The notes: generated from the sequence alone by a model not told the origin. A DNA stretch of 64,000 nt from Cervus elaphus (GCF_910594005.1 NC_057831.1:40816001-40880000), one strand, 5' to 3'. Shown: positions 1 through 11,125, numbered from the stretch's first letter. Numbers and translations are program-made.

Positions 1-184
1 GAATATAAAAAGCCTAACTCATAGTAGTCCTAAAATATTGGTTGATGAACTCTGAGTTTATGACTATATAGTTAATATCCTTTGTTATTTTAATATGGAG
101 AATTATACTGATTGATCTTCAAATGTTAAACCAAGCTTGCATACCAGAAATTAACCCCATTGGTCATGGTGTGTTATTATCCTT

Positions 185-482
185 TTTACATAAAACTGCA
201 TTCAATTTGCTAATATTCTCTTAAGAATTTGTATACCTGTGTTCATGAGAGAAATCGGTCTGTAGTTCTCTTGTCTTGTAATGTCAAGTTTTCTTTCGTT
301 TTTGTGTCAGATAACACTGGTCTCATAAAATTAACTGAGAAGTGTTCTACCTTCCTATATTTTCTGAAAATGTTTGGTAAGATTGACATTATTTTTGTCC
401 TTAAATGTTTAATAGAATTCACTATGAAGGAGTTTTCTTTATGGGGATATTTTTAATTACAAATTCAATGTAATAAACATGT
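185..482 (-). mobile_element. L1 LINE relic, antisense, first part
   Basis: Read on the minus strand this matches the reverse-transcriptase part of mammalian L1 ORF2. On the plus strand the familiar antisense phrases are present in order: a 'cactggtctcataaaat'-like stretch, 'aaatgttt...tagaattcac', and 'attacaaattcaatg'. Many substitutions and indels show an old dead copy. It is split by the Bov-A2 insertion that follows and resumes beyond it. Confidence 0.6.
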
Positions 483-812
483 GCTGTGCCTGACTCAGTC
501 CCTCAGTCGTGTCCGGCTCTTTGTAACCCCACGGACTGTAGCCCCCAGGCTCCTCTGTCCATGGGGATTCTCCAGGCAAGAATACTGGAGTGGGTTGCCA
601 TGCCCTCTTCCAGGGGATCTTCCCAACCCAGGGATCGAACCCAGGTCCCCCGCATTGTAGGCAGATTCTTTACCAGAAGAGCCACCAGGAAAGCCCAAGA
701 ATACGAGAGTGGGCAGCCTATGCCTTCTCCAGGGGATCTTCCTGACCCACCAATCGACCTGGGGTCTCCTGCATTGCAGGAGGATTCTTTACCAGCTGAG
801 CTACCAGGGAAC
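483..812 (-). mobile_element. Bov-A2 SINE (dimer), antisense
   Basis: This is a ruminant Bov-A family SINE in reverse orientation. Two Bov-A units lie in tandem: the first carries the full antisense run (cgtgtccggctct, ccaggcaagaatactgg, ggggatcttccc, gattctttacc), and a second shorter unit ends in 'gattctttaccagctgag'. The family is non-coding, arose from the BovB 3' tail plus a tRNA-like unit, and is mobilised in trans by BovB. Open frames crossing it (for example 486-866 plus, 495-698 minus) are by-products. Confidence 0.92.
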
Positions 813-1225
813 TTATTTAGATTTTCTATTTTTGTTGTATCAATTTTAATAATTTTTTTCTTTTAAGAAATTTGTCCATTGCATCTAAGTTGCCAAATTT
901 ACTGCTTAGAGTTGTTCTTGGTACTTTTTATTTTACCTTTATTGTCATCTGCAGTAATGCATCCTTTTTCATTCAGATGATTAATATTTTGTGTTTTCTC
1001 TCATTTTTCAGTCAGACTAACTATAGGTTTATCATTTTATTGGTTCATGCAGAGAGCCAGATTTTGTTATTTTCATCTATTTATAAATTGCTTTTCTATT
1101 TCCTATTTCATTGATTTCACATTTATCTTTACCATCACTTTTTCCTACTTTGGTTTTCATTGGCTCTATTTTTTCTGGCTTCTCAAAGTAAAAGTCTAGA
1201 TCATCTTTAAATCTTTGTTGATATG
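813..1225 (-). mobile_element. L1 LINE relic, antisense, second part
   Basis: This is the continuation of the L1 ORF2 relic interrupted by the SINE. Antisense L1 phrases continue in the expected order: 'aaatttgtccattgcatctaag', 'ggtttatcattttattgg', 'agagccagattttg' and 'tatttcattgatttc'. The interruption therefore post-dates the L1. The right boundary is vague because the copy fades into AT-rich sequence. Confidence 0.6.
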
Positions 1226-2704
1226 AATTACATTTATTGATTTAAAATGTAAATATTACATATTTTATTATTATGAATTATATATTTTATTGTTATTATC
1301 AGTAGTAGCTATTGTCTCTTCTGCACTTTGCCCAACTGTACCACTGTAGACATTCAGTTATTTGTTGTTTCCAAGTAACTGGTCCCAGAATGTATTTGGA
1401 GTCATACCATGCCTCTTTAGAGTCCACAACGCAAATGCAGTCTGGTAATGATATCTTTAGCCAAATTGTGTAAAAATATTCAAGATAGTGACCAGCCTAC
1501 TTAAGTTGGATGACGTACTAAACATAGTGTAATCTGCTTCTTCTAAAAACTGTTTGCCTATGTGACCACAGAAAGAAAGACCTGCCTCTTTAATAGAGTC
1601 TTTAGGAATCAAGAGACAGATCTGAGAGGTAATAATTCCCTGAGAAGTCCTGGACATTTTGGTTCCCTAAGAGACTGCTTGTACATACTAGAGAGTCAAA
1701 GAAAATTTTCTATGGTGGTTTATATTTCCTATCCAGTAGATTTTTTTCTCTCTCCAAATGGTGACTTTACTCATCAGTTGATAACCTTCCAGCATGACAT
1801 TTATTTCTTTTAAAGTGCCAAAATGTTTATTCTTTACATAAATATTTGTTTTATATCTTCCAGGAAAGAAAAAATTACACTCAGTTTCTTGTCCTATACA
1901 CCAGCCCTTGCAACCAAGCCTTAAGCAATGCTTTTTCAAGCTCATCCTCAGATCTACTCAGCAGGAGTCCAAACAAGATGAGAAAATGGTTCATTACTTA
2001 TTTTTAGGAAGGATGAGTTCCAGAAAGAAAATTAAAACTATGAAGATAGTTGCCTTGTGGTACATATTTTCAGATTGCGCAAAAAGAACAAAAGGAGACA
2101 TTTTAATTTATGTATGCCTAACAGGCAGCATATTAATATGCATCAATTAATACAAATTGATTTTCTCTCTGCAAAATTTAGAAAATACCTATATAGTCAG
2201 TAGATTTTTCTTCTAAAATAGCATTCCATTAAAATTAGCTTCAAGCCACTCTGGGAAACAATCACTTTTCTTTTTTGCCAGGTAAAAGATTTAATGTTTT
2301 CTAATGTAGAACAAAGAAGAAAATAGGTACACACATTTATATGTATATAAGTAAATGTACACAGAACAAACAGGTAAAGGATTCGAAGCAGAATAGTATC
2401 TAATCTACTAGTCAGTTAAGAAGTAAACATTTTTGATTTTAGATGCAATATTTAGCACAGGTTTGTCATTGCCAACATGACTCTACTCTCATCTTCACAC
2501 AGAAGCCTGATAAAAGTGTTTTCCCTCAGTGTAACATTGCAAGGGATGAATAAGATTGAATGTTTCTTTAATGCCAGAGAAAAAATATTTTTTCCTCTGG
2601 ATACCCTGGTGTTGAAAAGTCTTTTCAAACTGAATTTTTGAATTTCCATTTTTGAATTCTTTGATCATATGGCTATATAATGGGGAAAAATTGTTATGGC
2701 TCAA
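1226..2704. other. AT-rich sequence, no gene seen
   Basis: No recognisable repeat, exon or RNA gene was found. Short open frames up to about 85 codons occur on both strands but show no protein signature. It may hold repeats too decayed to recognise by eye. Confidence 0.6.
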
Positions 2705-2730
2705 ATATATATATATATATACATATATAT
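2705..2730. repeat. (TA)n microsatellite
   Basis: About 13 TA units with one CA interruption. Confidence 0.9.
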
Positions 2731-3709
2731 TCCTGAGTTCATTTGTGAGAGAGACGGTTTAGGTGAAAGGATGAATGAGTTCAGTTTTCAGTGCTTCTCA
2801 GTCCTACCATCCATCAGGTAACTCCGTGATCCTACCACAATCAACTCTGTCCACTTCAGTTCAGAATCAACTCTCTTACAAAATGTTCTCTTCATTCCCT
2901 CAAGTCTTTTTCTTGAGGGAGCTCTCTTCTCTGACATGTACTAACTTTTCCTGTCTACATGGCCCCAGGTGGTTCTTTTTGTGGTCGTCATGATACACTT
3001 GGTTTATCTTATAAAAAATAATAATGATATTGCTTATTTCTCTCATGAAATTTTCTGTATATGTACCTAGTAATAGAAAATACATATGTGGTCTCCATGT
3101 GCAACTCAAGGGGAAAATAGTAATATAAAATAGATGAGAAAAACAGCAGGGAAGGGAAAATGAATTTCCCATGAACTGATAAGTTCAAGAGATTTTAGAA
3201 GTTCATTGTAATTGATAGTCCTTAGCATCCACTCAAGAAAAAAATTAGAATATTACTTATCATCATAGCATATTCTGGATGCAGTTTATGTTAGCTAAAC
3301 TGAAATCTAGTTAATTTCTCCCTGTTCACCCAAACCCTGGAGCAAGGTTTTGCTCGCAGAGTATACGCTGATCAGTTTTCAAGCCATTTGTTTTGAATCT
3401 TAACTGTCCTGCAGCAACAGTTAAGCCAAATGCACAATCTATTAACCTTTTTCTAATAACCTCTGATATGATTAGCTGCTCTAACGTCCTAAGCTAGACT
3501 GTTTTTGCTTAACCCCAGTCATCCTTATTCCCCTTCTCTTCTTTCCCTCTCTCGCTCACTCTTTTTTATTTTTTGCTTCTTCTACCATTAAAAAATGTTA
3601 TGCTTATCACATATTTTTTGAAGGACTCTTGCCTTAATTCTTTTCTCTAGAGGGGGAAAACATAATTATTTACATTTCTCCCCATTGTCTTAAGAAATAG
3701 CTGTCAAAT
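2731..3709. other. No gene seen
   Basis: Single-copy-looking AT-rich DNA with no recognised repeat and no convincing exon. Confidence 0.55.
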
Positions 3710-3900
3710 ACCTTCTGTACCAAACTCTGCTTTGCCCTGGAATGCAATGGTGAGCAAAGACTAGGTCTGGTCCTGCCTTCAGGAAGCTTATAGTCTAGTA
3801 GGAATGGGTGACTTATTCACACTAGTGTCTATAAAACCACAAATGACTCAATGTCCTGAAAGAAAGGAAATTGAGTTTCTAAAGAAGAATAAGAATGAAA
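3710..3900 (-). mobile_element. L2 LINE 3' relic, antisense
   Basis: The plus strand reads like the reverse complement of the L2 3' end: 'atgcaatggtgagcaaagac', then 'ctgccttcaggaagcttata' and 'gtctagtaggaa'. Old and diverged. The right edge is unclear. Confidence 0.5.
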
Positions 3901-3999
3901 GGAAAGAAAAGAATGAAATGGGATATTGGGAAAGGACAAAAGGACAGCTGGTGATGACATCTCAAGAATGAACAGATTATGTTTGTAACACAAATCTGA

Positions 4000-4448
4000 T
4001 TAAACTTTACCCTTACCTCAAATTCAATCTAACCCTTTCAGTGTCTTCCCATTGCTCTTGAGATGATATTCACAGCTCTGTTTATTGTGAAAGGTTCTCT
4101 TGTAGCAATACCTCCTTCTTCTACATACTGGTCTCTTTAGGACTCTTTTAAGTATTAAATGTTTTATCTACCCTCCTGACACAGGGCACTGCACCTGCTC
4201 TTACATCTTTAGTCCCTTCTTTCTATTCGTGTTCTGCTTCCTAAAGAGGTCTTCGTGGGCACATTTTTAGAGCCTTATTGCTCTCAAAGACTGCCTCCAA
4301 TCATTCTTTATCAGACTGTTCTGACTTGCTTACCTCATAAAACTTTTTATGTAAAATACACTTCTCTTTGGCTTACTTGTTTAACTCTCTCCTCCGCTGG
4401 AATATGAACTGCAAGACAGGATACTTTGTGGGATTTTATTTATCTCTT
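4000..4448 (+). mobile_element. L2 LINE 3' relic, first part
   Basis: The order of phrases follows the L2 3' region: 'tcttcccattgctcttgagat', a pyrimidine-rich middle, 'gacttgcttacctcataaaac', then 'ctggaatatgaactgcaaga'. It breaks off at the start of a SINE and resumes after it. Confidence 0.55.
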
Positions 4449-4644
4449 GGGGCTTCACAAGATGTTAAAGAATCTGCATGCAGTGCAGGAGACCTGAGTT
4501 CAATCTCTGAATCAGGAAGATCCCCTGGAGAAGGGAATGGCTACCCACTCCAGTATTCTCACCTGGAGAATCCTGTGGACAGAGGAGACTGGCAGGGGTC
4601 GCAGAGAGTTGAACAGGACTAAGCCACTAAGCTTTTGCTTTCAC
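4449..4644 (+). mobile_element. Bov-tA/Bov-A SINE inside L2
   Basis: Sense-orientation SINE running from 'ggcttcacaag' through 'ggaagatcccctggagaagg' and 'ccactccagtattc' to the 3' 'ttttgctttcac' tail. The flanks 'tttatctct' and 'cttatcact' are a plausible diverged target duplication. Confidence 0.9.
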
Positions 4645-4700
4645 TTATCACTCAATTTTAGCACTTGGAACAGTGCCTGGAAATGAATGAATGAATCAAA
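4645..4700 (+). mobile_element. L2 LINE terminal relic, second part
   Basis: This resumes the L2 3' terminus after the SINE with 'agcacttggaacagtgcctgg' and the classic (TGAA)-type tail 'aatgaatgaatgaat'. Confidence 0.6.
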
Positions 4701-4799
4701 AAAAAGATCTGTTTTTCCAATTATACCTAAACATTTAAATGACAGCATCTGAATCTGTGTTGTTACAAAATATCTCATAAATTGGCTGTTAAAATATTT

Positions 4800-4915
4800 A
4801 CTTCAATTCAACAAACATTTACTGAATACCTCTTATATTCCAGGCATGTGCCAAGCACTGGTGAGAAGGTTTGGCAGGAAAGTCACAGTTTGGTGAGAAA
4901 GAAAACCTGACAAAT
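4800..4915 (-). mobile_element. L2 LINE 3' end, antisense
   Basis: 'aattcaacaaacatttactg' followed by 'tgtgccaagcactggtgag' matches the reverse complement of the L2 3' terminus. Confidence 0.5.
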
Positions 4916-5414
4916 TTTTCCAAATCTTTTACAAGAGAGAAATGCCAAGCCCTGCTGGATCTTTGCTATAACTGATCATGTGATCTTAAGGAAGGGGAAC
5001 CATCCCAGGCAAAGCCTTACCTCCCTGAATCTCAGTACAGAGTTTCGGCTCTAGAAAATGCATGAAATTACATTATACAATTAATTTTCAGGTAACATGA
5101 CAAGAGTAAGAAAACAGTTGGAAAATTGAAAGATATAGTTTTTCAGAAAGTATTTGCAGAGTCTTTGACAGAGGATTGATGGGAGATGAAGGTGGAAACT
5201 TACTTACCGACCACATTGGGAAAAATGTTGTTTGTCAAGTCTGTAATTTAGAACTTAACCACTAGCAATAAAGGACTCTGGAAGATTTTAGTAGGGCCAA
5301 GCTATGATTAGCCATGTGGTTTAGAATGCTCACTTTCATAGCCATGCCCAAGACAGATGAGACAGAGTTGCTAGATGCTAGATTTCGTAAGGCACATGGC
5401 GTGGCATCACTTGT
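4916..5414. other. No gene seen
   Basis: No recognisable repeat or exon. Confidence 0.5.
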
Positions 5415-5806
5415 GCCTAATACTCATGTCTCCCTAAATTGAAGTGCTAAAGTGCTAATCTGCAATAGTTTAGAGAGTGACCTTATTTGAAGACAGGATC
5501 CTAACAGAGGTAATCAAGTGACAGTGAGGTCATTAGAATGGGCCCTCATCCAGTATGACTTGTCTCTTTAGATAAAGAAGAAAGTTGGGCACAGAGATAT
5601 ACACAGAGGGCAGATTACATGAACAAATACAGGAGAAGATCCCCATCAATAACAACCCAGGAGAGATGCATAGAAGACAGCCTGCTCACTCTTCAGAAGG
5701 AAATAAGTCTGTTGACACTTTGCTTTTGGACTTTTAGCCTCGATAAATTTCTGTTTCTTAGGCCACCCAGTCTGTACTGTGTTACACAGTCATAACGAAC
5801 TAAAGA
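5415..5806 (+). mobile_element. MLT1-type MaLR LTR (solo)
   Basis: An ancient ERVL-MaLR solo LTR. Visible landmarks in order are 'ttatttgaagacaggatc', 'gaggtcattagaatgggccc', 'cacagagggcagattacatg', and the polyadenylation-side end 'ggccacccagtctgtactg...cataacgaacta'. No internal retroviral genes flank it. Confidence 0.7.
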
Positions 5807-5862
5807 GGGGGTGAGTGAGGGTCTAACTAGCTTAGGAAAAATGGAACTTGCAGATTCTGAAG

Positions 5863-6115
5863 AGGCAGAATGGTCCAGTGGAGGTCATATACGTTCTAAG
5901 CTGGAGTTTGAATCTTGGCACTGATACGTTCAGCACTTTAAAGAAAATACATAGTCTCTCTGAGTCATGGTTTTTCAACCAGGAATAATGCCCATTTAAT
6001 AGGTTTGTTGTGACAATTTGAGACAGTATTTAAATATCAAGCACAATGCTTAGCATATAAGAGATGTTATGTAAATATCGTTGCTGCTGTTGATGGTGAT
6101 GACCGTAGTATTATT
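5863..6115 (+). mobile_element. MIR SINE relic
   Basis: Order of a sense MIR: a tRNA-like head ('tccagtggaggtcatatac...gagtttgaatcttggc'), a core with 'tagtctctctgagtcatgg', then 'ggtttgttgtgacaatttgag' and 'aagcacaatgcttagcat'. Diverged. Confidence 0.5.
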
Positions 6116-6394
6116 AAAAATTATTACTTGAGAGTTATGAGAAGGTACTGGAGAGTCTAGAGATATTAACCAACATCGGATCCAATCTCCCAATCGCTTG
6201 AGTGACACAAAGGATATGACTAGGCGGGAAGTTTGTAAGCACGGAGGAACGTTGGCTTTCACTTGGAATCACCAAAAATGTCTCAAAATATTAATTCTAA
6301 AAGTTTTTTCCTCTATAATCTCTAGGAATGGATACAGTCTTATAATCATTCTTTTTTGTGAGCCAAACAGATTTGTCACTGAATGAGCTTTTAT

Positions 6395-6530
6395 CTGTTT
6401 ATTTGAGTATGTCCTTTCCTAGACTAGTTGTTCCTGGAGGGCAGAAACCATGATTTGGTCTTTTTATCCCTGGAGGACCTAGCATAGTACATGTAGCTCT
6501 AAGTTCTCAGAAATATTTGATGGCTGTATA
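6395..6530 (+). mobile_element. L2 LINE 3' end relic
   Basis: Ends with the L2-like series 'cctggagggcagaaaccatg', 'ggacctagcatagtacatg' and 'agaaatatttgatggctg'. Confidence 0.55.
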
Positions 6531-7289
6531 AAAAATGAACTAATGTAGAAGTCCATCTTTGTCTTCCATTAGGCACAAGAAAACTTGCAATGTCTGGGGA
6601 AGAAATTTGGGGAGGTGCCCTCTCAACAGATCACCTCCCTGAGTTCAAACAATCCTACACAAATTATAAACACTGTGCCTTAAGAAAACAATTAGCAATA
6701 AAGTGCGATTCTTCCATAAAAATCTGTTTTAGCCAGCTGGTTCATTTGAGTACAATCTAATAAGTTTTAGGTACAGAGAAAAGACTACCATTTTGGGGCC
6801 CCTTTGTCTTAATACAACTGATATAACTTGTCCTTCTATAATATGACATAGATCTAAATTTTTTGCAGGTAAAATTTTAGTTTTAGTTTTCCTCCTTTCC
6901 AAGAAAGTTCTCAGGCATTATTACAGGCAGAAGTACTGATACACGTTTAGTACAAGTTTTCTTTTTTGTGGATTATTTATTTTTGGGTGAATTGTTCAAA
7001 GTCACCAAGTCGCAGAGTCAAGACAATGGTAAACAAGTTCATCTCCATTGTTGCCTATTCCTGTGCTCCACCATCACACAGAGGGGATACTGATCTCAGA
7101 GAGGCATCTTCTGTCAAATATTGCAGGGCTTCACAAGCTCTCTCCTGGAAAACAATTCGACATCTTACTTCTTTTTTGCACTGTAAGTCTATAATCTTCT
7201 TTAAGTGCAGATGAAGAACCCTACACATTCTTGATAGTAATTGGCTTCTATGATATTAAAAGAATTCATGGGTACTAGTTATAGCAGTG
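6531..7289. other. No gene seen
   Basis: No recognisable repeat or exon. Short open frames only. Confidence 0.55.
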
Positions 7290-7509
7290 GTGCACCCCAG
7301 GTGGCTCACTGGTAAAGAATCTGCCTGTGAAAGCAGGAGACGCAGACACGAGTTGAATCTGTGGGCCGGGAAGATCCCCTGGAGGAGAAAATGGCAACTG
7401 ACTCCAGTATTCTTGCCTGGGAAATCCCATGGACAGAGGAACCTGGCAGGCTACTCCATGGGGTTGCAAAGAGTTGAACATCACTGAGCGACTGAGCGCA
7501 CACACACAC
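7290..7509 (+). mobile_element. Bov-tA SINE
   Basis: Sense copy with tRNA-like head ('aggtggctcactggtaaag'), the Bov-A body ('actccagtattcttgcctgg', 'catggacagaggaacctgg') and a (CA)n 3' tail. Confidence 0.92.
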
Positions 7510-8372
7510 CTATCATCTCTGACTCCCTTCTTCTGTCACCAAACTTAAGTGAAACTGGCCTCTGAAACCTAATTTCAGGCTTGCACATCACTATATATGT
7601 GGTAAAAGGTCTTCTTTACTTTCAAAGATCTTGCTTTAAAGTCTCAAGAGGAACTGTTCTCTACTTATTTCTATCATAGAAATGTTTTTTAAAGGGCTTT
7701 AGGCATTTTGATAAAAGAATTACAAGAAATGAAAATTACAATGTCATTATGCCACTCTTAACTAATTAAATTAATTCAGAATGTAATTTTCATACACTGA
7801 AATTTATAATATCAAATTATGTGCAATTATATGCAATGTCCAAGAGATATGAGAGAGCAGCCTGTTTGAATTTTCTATTTTACCAAACTTATTTGGTTTT
7901 AAAAGCCCTCATTTTGTAACATCTTTTCATTCTGATGAGCTAAATGGCATACTAGACTATTCCTTGACAGTTTTATAGATGATGATTGGAAAAGATTGAT
8001 TGTCATTGTATTTCCAGTGTAAGATTTATTAAAATTATTAAGATTTGTACAATAATGTTAATAATTTTATAGTGCAGTACTCTTCAACTTTAAATGCTTT
8101 CATTTCTATCTTTACATAGTCCTGTCACATTGAGAACATCCTGTATGGAAAGGATAACCCAGCACAGGCTTAAAATCATGACCAGGCATATTTGTGGAAT
8201 AGTATGAAATCCAAAGTTGCTGAAGCAAAGGATGTGCAGCGGGTGAGGGAAGGTGTAGCTGGGATTAAGTTCAGCAGATTTTGATGGACATGTATGATAC
8301 ACGGAGGAGTCAGTCCTTATTACTATGGAAAGTTGGGAGTTATAGAAAATGACAATGACCTATTTGTATTTT
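7510..8372. other. No gene seen
   Basis: AT-rich; no recognised element. Confidence 0.55.
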
Positions 8373-8382
8373 TAAAAAGAAC

Positions 8383-8472
8383 ACTGTAGAAACTAATGCA
8401 ACATTGTAAAGCAACTGTATTCTAGTAAAAATTAATTTAAAAATAAAAGCAAATGAAAATTAAAAAAAAAAA
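8383..8472 (+). mobile_element. Severely 5'-truncated L1 3' tail
   Basis: About 90 bp matching the extreme 3' end of ruminant L1 ('gaaactaatgcaacattgta', 'aagcaactgtattctagtaa') followed by A-rich tail sequence. It is flanked by a perfect 10-bp direct repeat 'taaaaagaac' at 8373-8382 and 8473-8482, the expected target-site duplication at a TTTT/AA-type site. Confidence 0.75.
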
Positions 8473-8829
8473 TAAAAAGAACCCTTGCATCAGGGTAGAG
8501 GGTGAATTTGAATGAAAAAAAAAAGAAACAGAAATGTTATACAAGATGTTGTTTCTATCATTCCAAAAAGAGTGGATGAAAAGCTGAACATAGATATTAA
8601 TTAGCAGTGGAAAAATATGGAGATACCAGATTCAAGAGACATTCCTGAGGCAAACTGATGAGACTGGGGGGAGAGGAATCTAAGACAAGACACAGCTGTA
8701 AGACATGGTTGATGCAAGTGCATTTGAGAGCATGGAGAGCATGGTTGCTTTGGCTCCCATTTGCATTTTTTGAATAAAAAGAGATACACCATGGGTTTAT
8801 AATGACCACTGGTAAAAAGTCTAGATCCC

Positions 8830-8985
8830 TGTAGTGCTTTAAGTTGTGTATATAATATTTTCAAACACATTGTCTTATATTAGAACCATCTAATAACTCT
8901 GTGAAATAGGTAACTACACAGATAAGGAAACGAAAGCCCAGAGCAGTGGATTTTGTTGGTAAGATCACCTGATAATAAGTGAAAG
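8830..8985 (-). mobile_element. MIR SINE relic, antisense
   Basis: Reverse MIR core: 'acacattgtcttatattaga', 'taactctgtgaaataggtaa', 'gataaggaaacgaaagccca'. The preceding 8483-8829 shows nothing recognisable. Confidence 0.55.
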
Positions 8986-9594
8986 ACTTATTTGTTTACC
9001 ATGTTATTTTTTATTAAACACATCTGATGAAATACAGAAAGTTATATGTAGAAATAGAACTATTTGGGATTTTAAAACTTAAGACATATTTGGATGCTTT
9101 ATATCTGCTATTTATTTTTAAAAGTGGAATTTTAGAATTGAAATTATTAAAGACTTTGGTTAAAAAATAAATTCAGTGGCTAACTACACAATATTCTTTT
9201 TTATGTGTAAGGTTTTATGTGGACATGTTATTCTTTTGAAATAAAGGCAATAATGAGTAAGTTTTTTTGAGTTGTTAGAAATAACTATTGATCAGTCAGT
9301 TAACAGCTGAATATTAATGAATGGTTATCTCTATCATATTTGTTCATGGAAACTTTTGTTATCTTTTTGAGCCAAGAGTTACAGTATCAATAAATAGCCA
9401 CCAGAATCCTAAAGACAATTTCCACCATATATCCTGAGTCATCAGTGAGTAGTTCTGCTAATAAGTTTATCTTTCTTTTGACATATTTATATACAAACCA
9501 CATATTCTCCATGTATCCATTAGAAGAAGAATTACTGTAAAACATCTTATTCTATTTCCTTACTTTTCAACTATTAGAATAATGGTCTGAGTAT
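8986..9594. other. No gene seen
   Basis: AT-rich; no recognised element. Confidence 0.55.
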
Positions 9595-9909
9595 TTTGGA
9601 CTGTAAGGAGATCAAATCAGAAAACCCTAAAGGAAATCAACCTTGAATATTCACTGGAAAAACTGTAGTTGAAGCTGAAGCCACCTGATACGAGGAGCCA
9701 ATTCATTGGAAAAGATCCTGATGCTAGGAAATATTGAAGGTGAAAGAAGAGGGTAGCAGAGGATGAGATAGTTAGATAGCATCACTGACTCAATGGATAT
9801 GAATTTGAGCAAACTCTGGGAGATAGTAGAGGACAGAGGAACCTGGTGTGTTACGGTCCATGGGTTGCAAAGAGTGAGACACAACTTAGCAACTGAACAA
9901 CAACAACAA
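9595..9909 (+). mobile_element. BovB LINE 3' end
   Basis: Sense 3'-terminal piece of the RTE-clade LINE BovB. It starts inside 'ttggactgtaaggagatcaa', passes 'ggaaaagatcctgatgctag' and 'ggatgagatagttagatagc', and ends at 'aactgaacaacaacaacaa'. It is 5' truncated, as is usual for reverse-transcribed insertions. The family is known from strong cases of horizontal transfer between reptiles and ruminants. Confidence 0.9.
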
Positions 9910-10076
9910 TGTCCTAAGTATTAAAATAGAATACTATGGTGAAACCCAAACCAGATGACTCATTCAAAAAGGAGTATCTTTGGCTATTAACTTTGTTTTA
10001 ATACACAATTAATTTTCCTCAAATGTTGGACTGTGTGTCTGGACATCAGTTTTCAAAATTACTCCTTCTCTATTCT

Positions 10077-10812
10077 CAGAGAACTTCCAGATGTACAAGC
10101 TGGATTTAGAAAAGGCAGAGGAATCAGAGATTAAATTAGCAACATCTGCTGGATCACAGAAAAAAAGCAAAGGAATTACAGAAAAAAAAATCTGCTGCTG
10201 CTTCACTGACTATGCTAAACCCTTTGACTTTGTGGATCACAATAAATTGTGGAAAATTCTTAGAGATGGGAATATCAGACCACCTTACCTGCCTCCTGAA
10301 AAATCTGGATTCAGGTCAAGAAGCAACAGTTAAAACCGGACATGGAACAATGAACTGGTTCCAAATTGGGAAAGGAGTACATCAAGGCTGTATATTGTCA
10401 CCCTGCTTATTTAATTTACATGCAGAGTCCATCATGCAAAATGCCAGGCTGGATGAATCACAAGCTGGGATCAAGATTGCCAGAAGAAATATCAACAACC
10501 TCAGATATGCAGATGATACCACTCTAATGGCAGAAAGTGAAGAGGAACTAAAGAGTCTCTTGATGAGGGTGAAAGAGAAGAGTGAAAAGCTGTCTTAAAA
10601 CTCAACATTCAAAAAACTAAGATTATGGCACCTGGTCCCATCACTTCATGGCAAATAGATGGGGAAAAAGTGAAAATAGTGACAGATTTTCTTTTCTTGG
10701 GCTCCAAAGTCATTGCAGATGGTAAGTGCAGCTGTGAAATTAAAAGACGCTTGCTCCTTGGAAGAAAAGCTATGACAAACCTAAACAATGTATTAAAAAG
10801 CAGAGACATTAA
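10077..10812 (+). mobile_element. BovB LINE reverse-transcriptase fragment, decayed
   Basis: This 736-bp piece encodes part of the BovB (RTE clade) reverse transcriptase, which copies LINE RNA at nicked chromosomal DNA. Conceptual translation shows the RT finger/palm region with 'DFVDHNKLWKIL', 'GVHQGCILSPCLFNLHAES' and the catalytic-site motif LRYADDTT at roughly 10,499-10,525, followed by 'SEEELKSLLMRV'. The frame is broken: the beginning (10,091 on), the middle (10,212-10,598) and the end (10,625 on) lie in different phases. The shifts fall near 10,260 and near 10,590, where bases are missing relative to the family consensus. Only the middle of the protein is present; the endonuclease domain and the 3' end are missing. 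It is a dead fossil and cannot make a working enzyme. Confidence 0.9.
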
Positions 10813-10814
10813 AA

Positions 10815-10998
10815 AACAGGTAAAGAATTTGCTTGCAATGCAGGGGACCTGGGTCTGATCCATGGGTTGGGAAGATCCCCTGGAGAAGGAAATGGCAACT
10901 CATTCCAGTTTTGTTGCCTGGAGAATTCTGTGGACAGAGCTGGGCTATAGTCCATGGGATCACAAAGAGTTGACCACCACTGAGTGACTAACACAGAC
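10815..10998 (+). mobile_element. Bov-tA SINE, 5' truncated
   Basis: Begins directly after the BovB fragment, at 'aggtaaagaatttgcttgc', without the usual 'cttccctggtggctc' head. The body and 'ctgagtgactaacaca' end are intact. Confidence 0.88.
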
Positions 10999-11004
10999 CT
11001 AGGT

Positions 11005-11125
11005 ACTTCAGATATATAATTTAGATATATAATTCATGAAACACAATAACTCTGAGGGTTAGGTAATGTTACTATCTCATTTTATATACAGAAATGGAAA
11101 CTCAGGGACATAAAAATGGTAAATA
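11005..11125 (-). mobile_element. MIR SINE relic, antisense
   Basis: Reverse MIR core words 'aataactctgagggttaggt', 'actatctcattttatataca' and 'gaaatggaaactcagggac'. Confidence 0.45.

Noticed and set aside
486..866. 126-codon plus-strand frame
   Set aside because: Translation of the antisense Bov-A2 and L1 relic; ends in a run of hydrophobics from AT-rich DNA, not a membrane protein.
5415..5806. Endogenous retrovirus provirus
   Set aside because: Only solo MaLR LTRs are seen here and at 20,383, 34,236 and 42,795. No gag, pol or env sequence was found between or near them.
10212..10598. A working reverse-transcriptase gene
   Set aside because: Only part of the RT domain is present, with at least two frame shifts and no endonuclease or 3' end.
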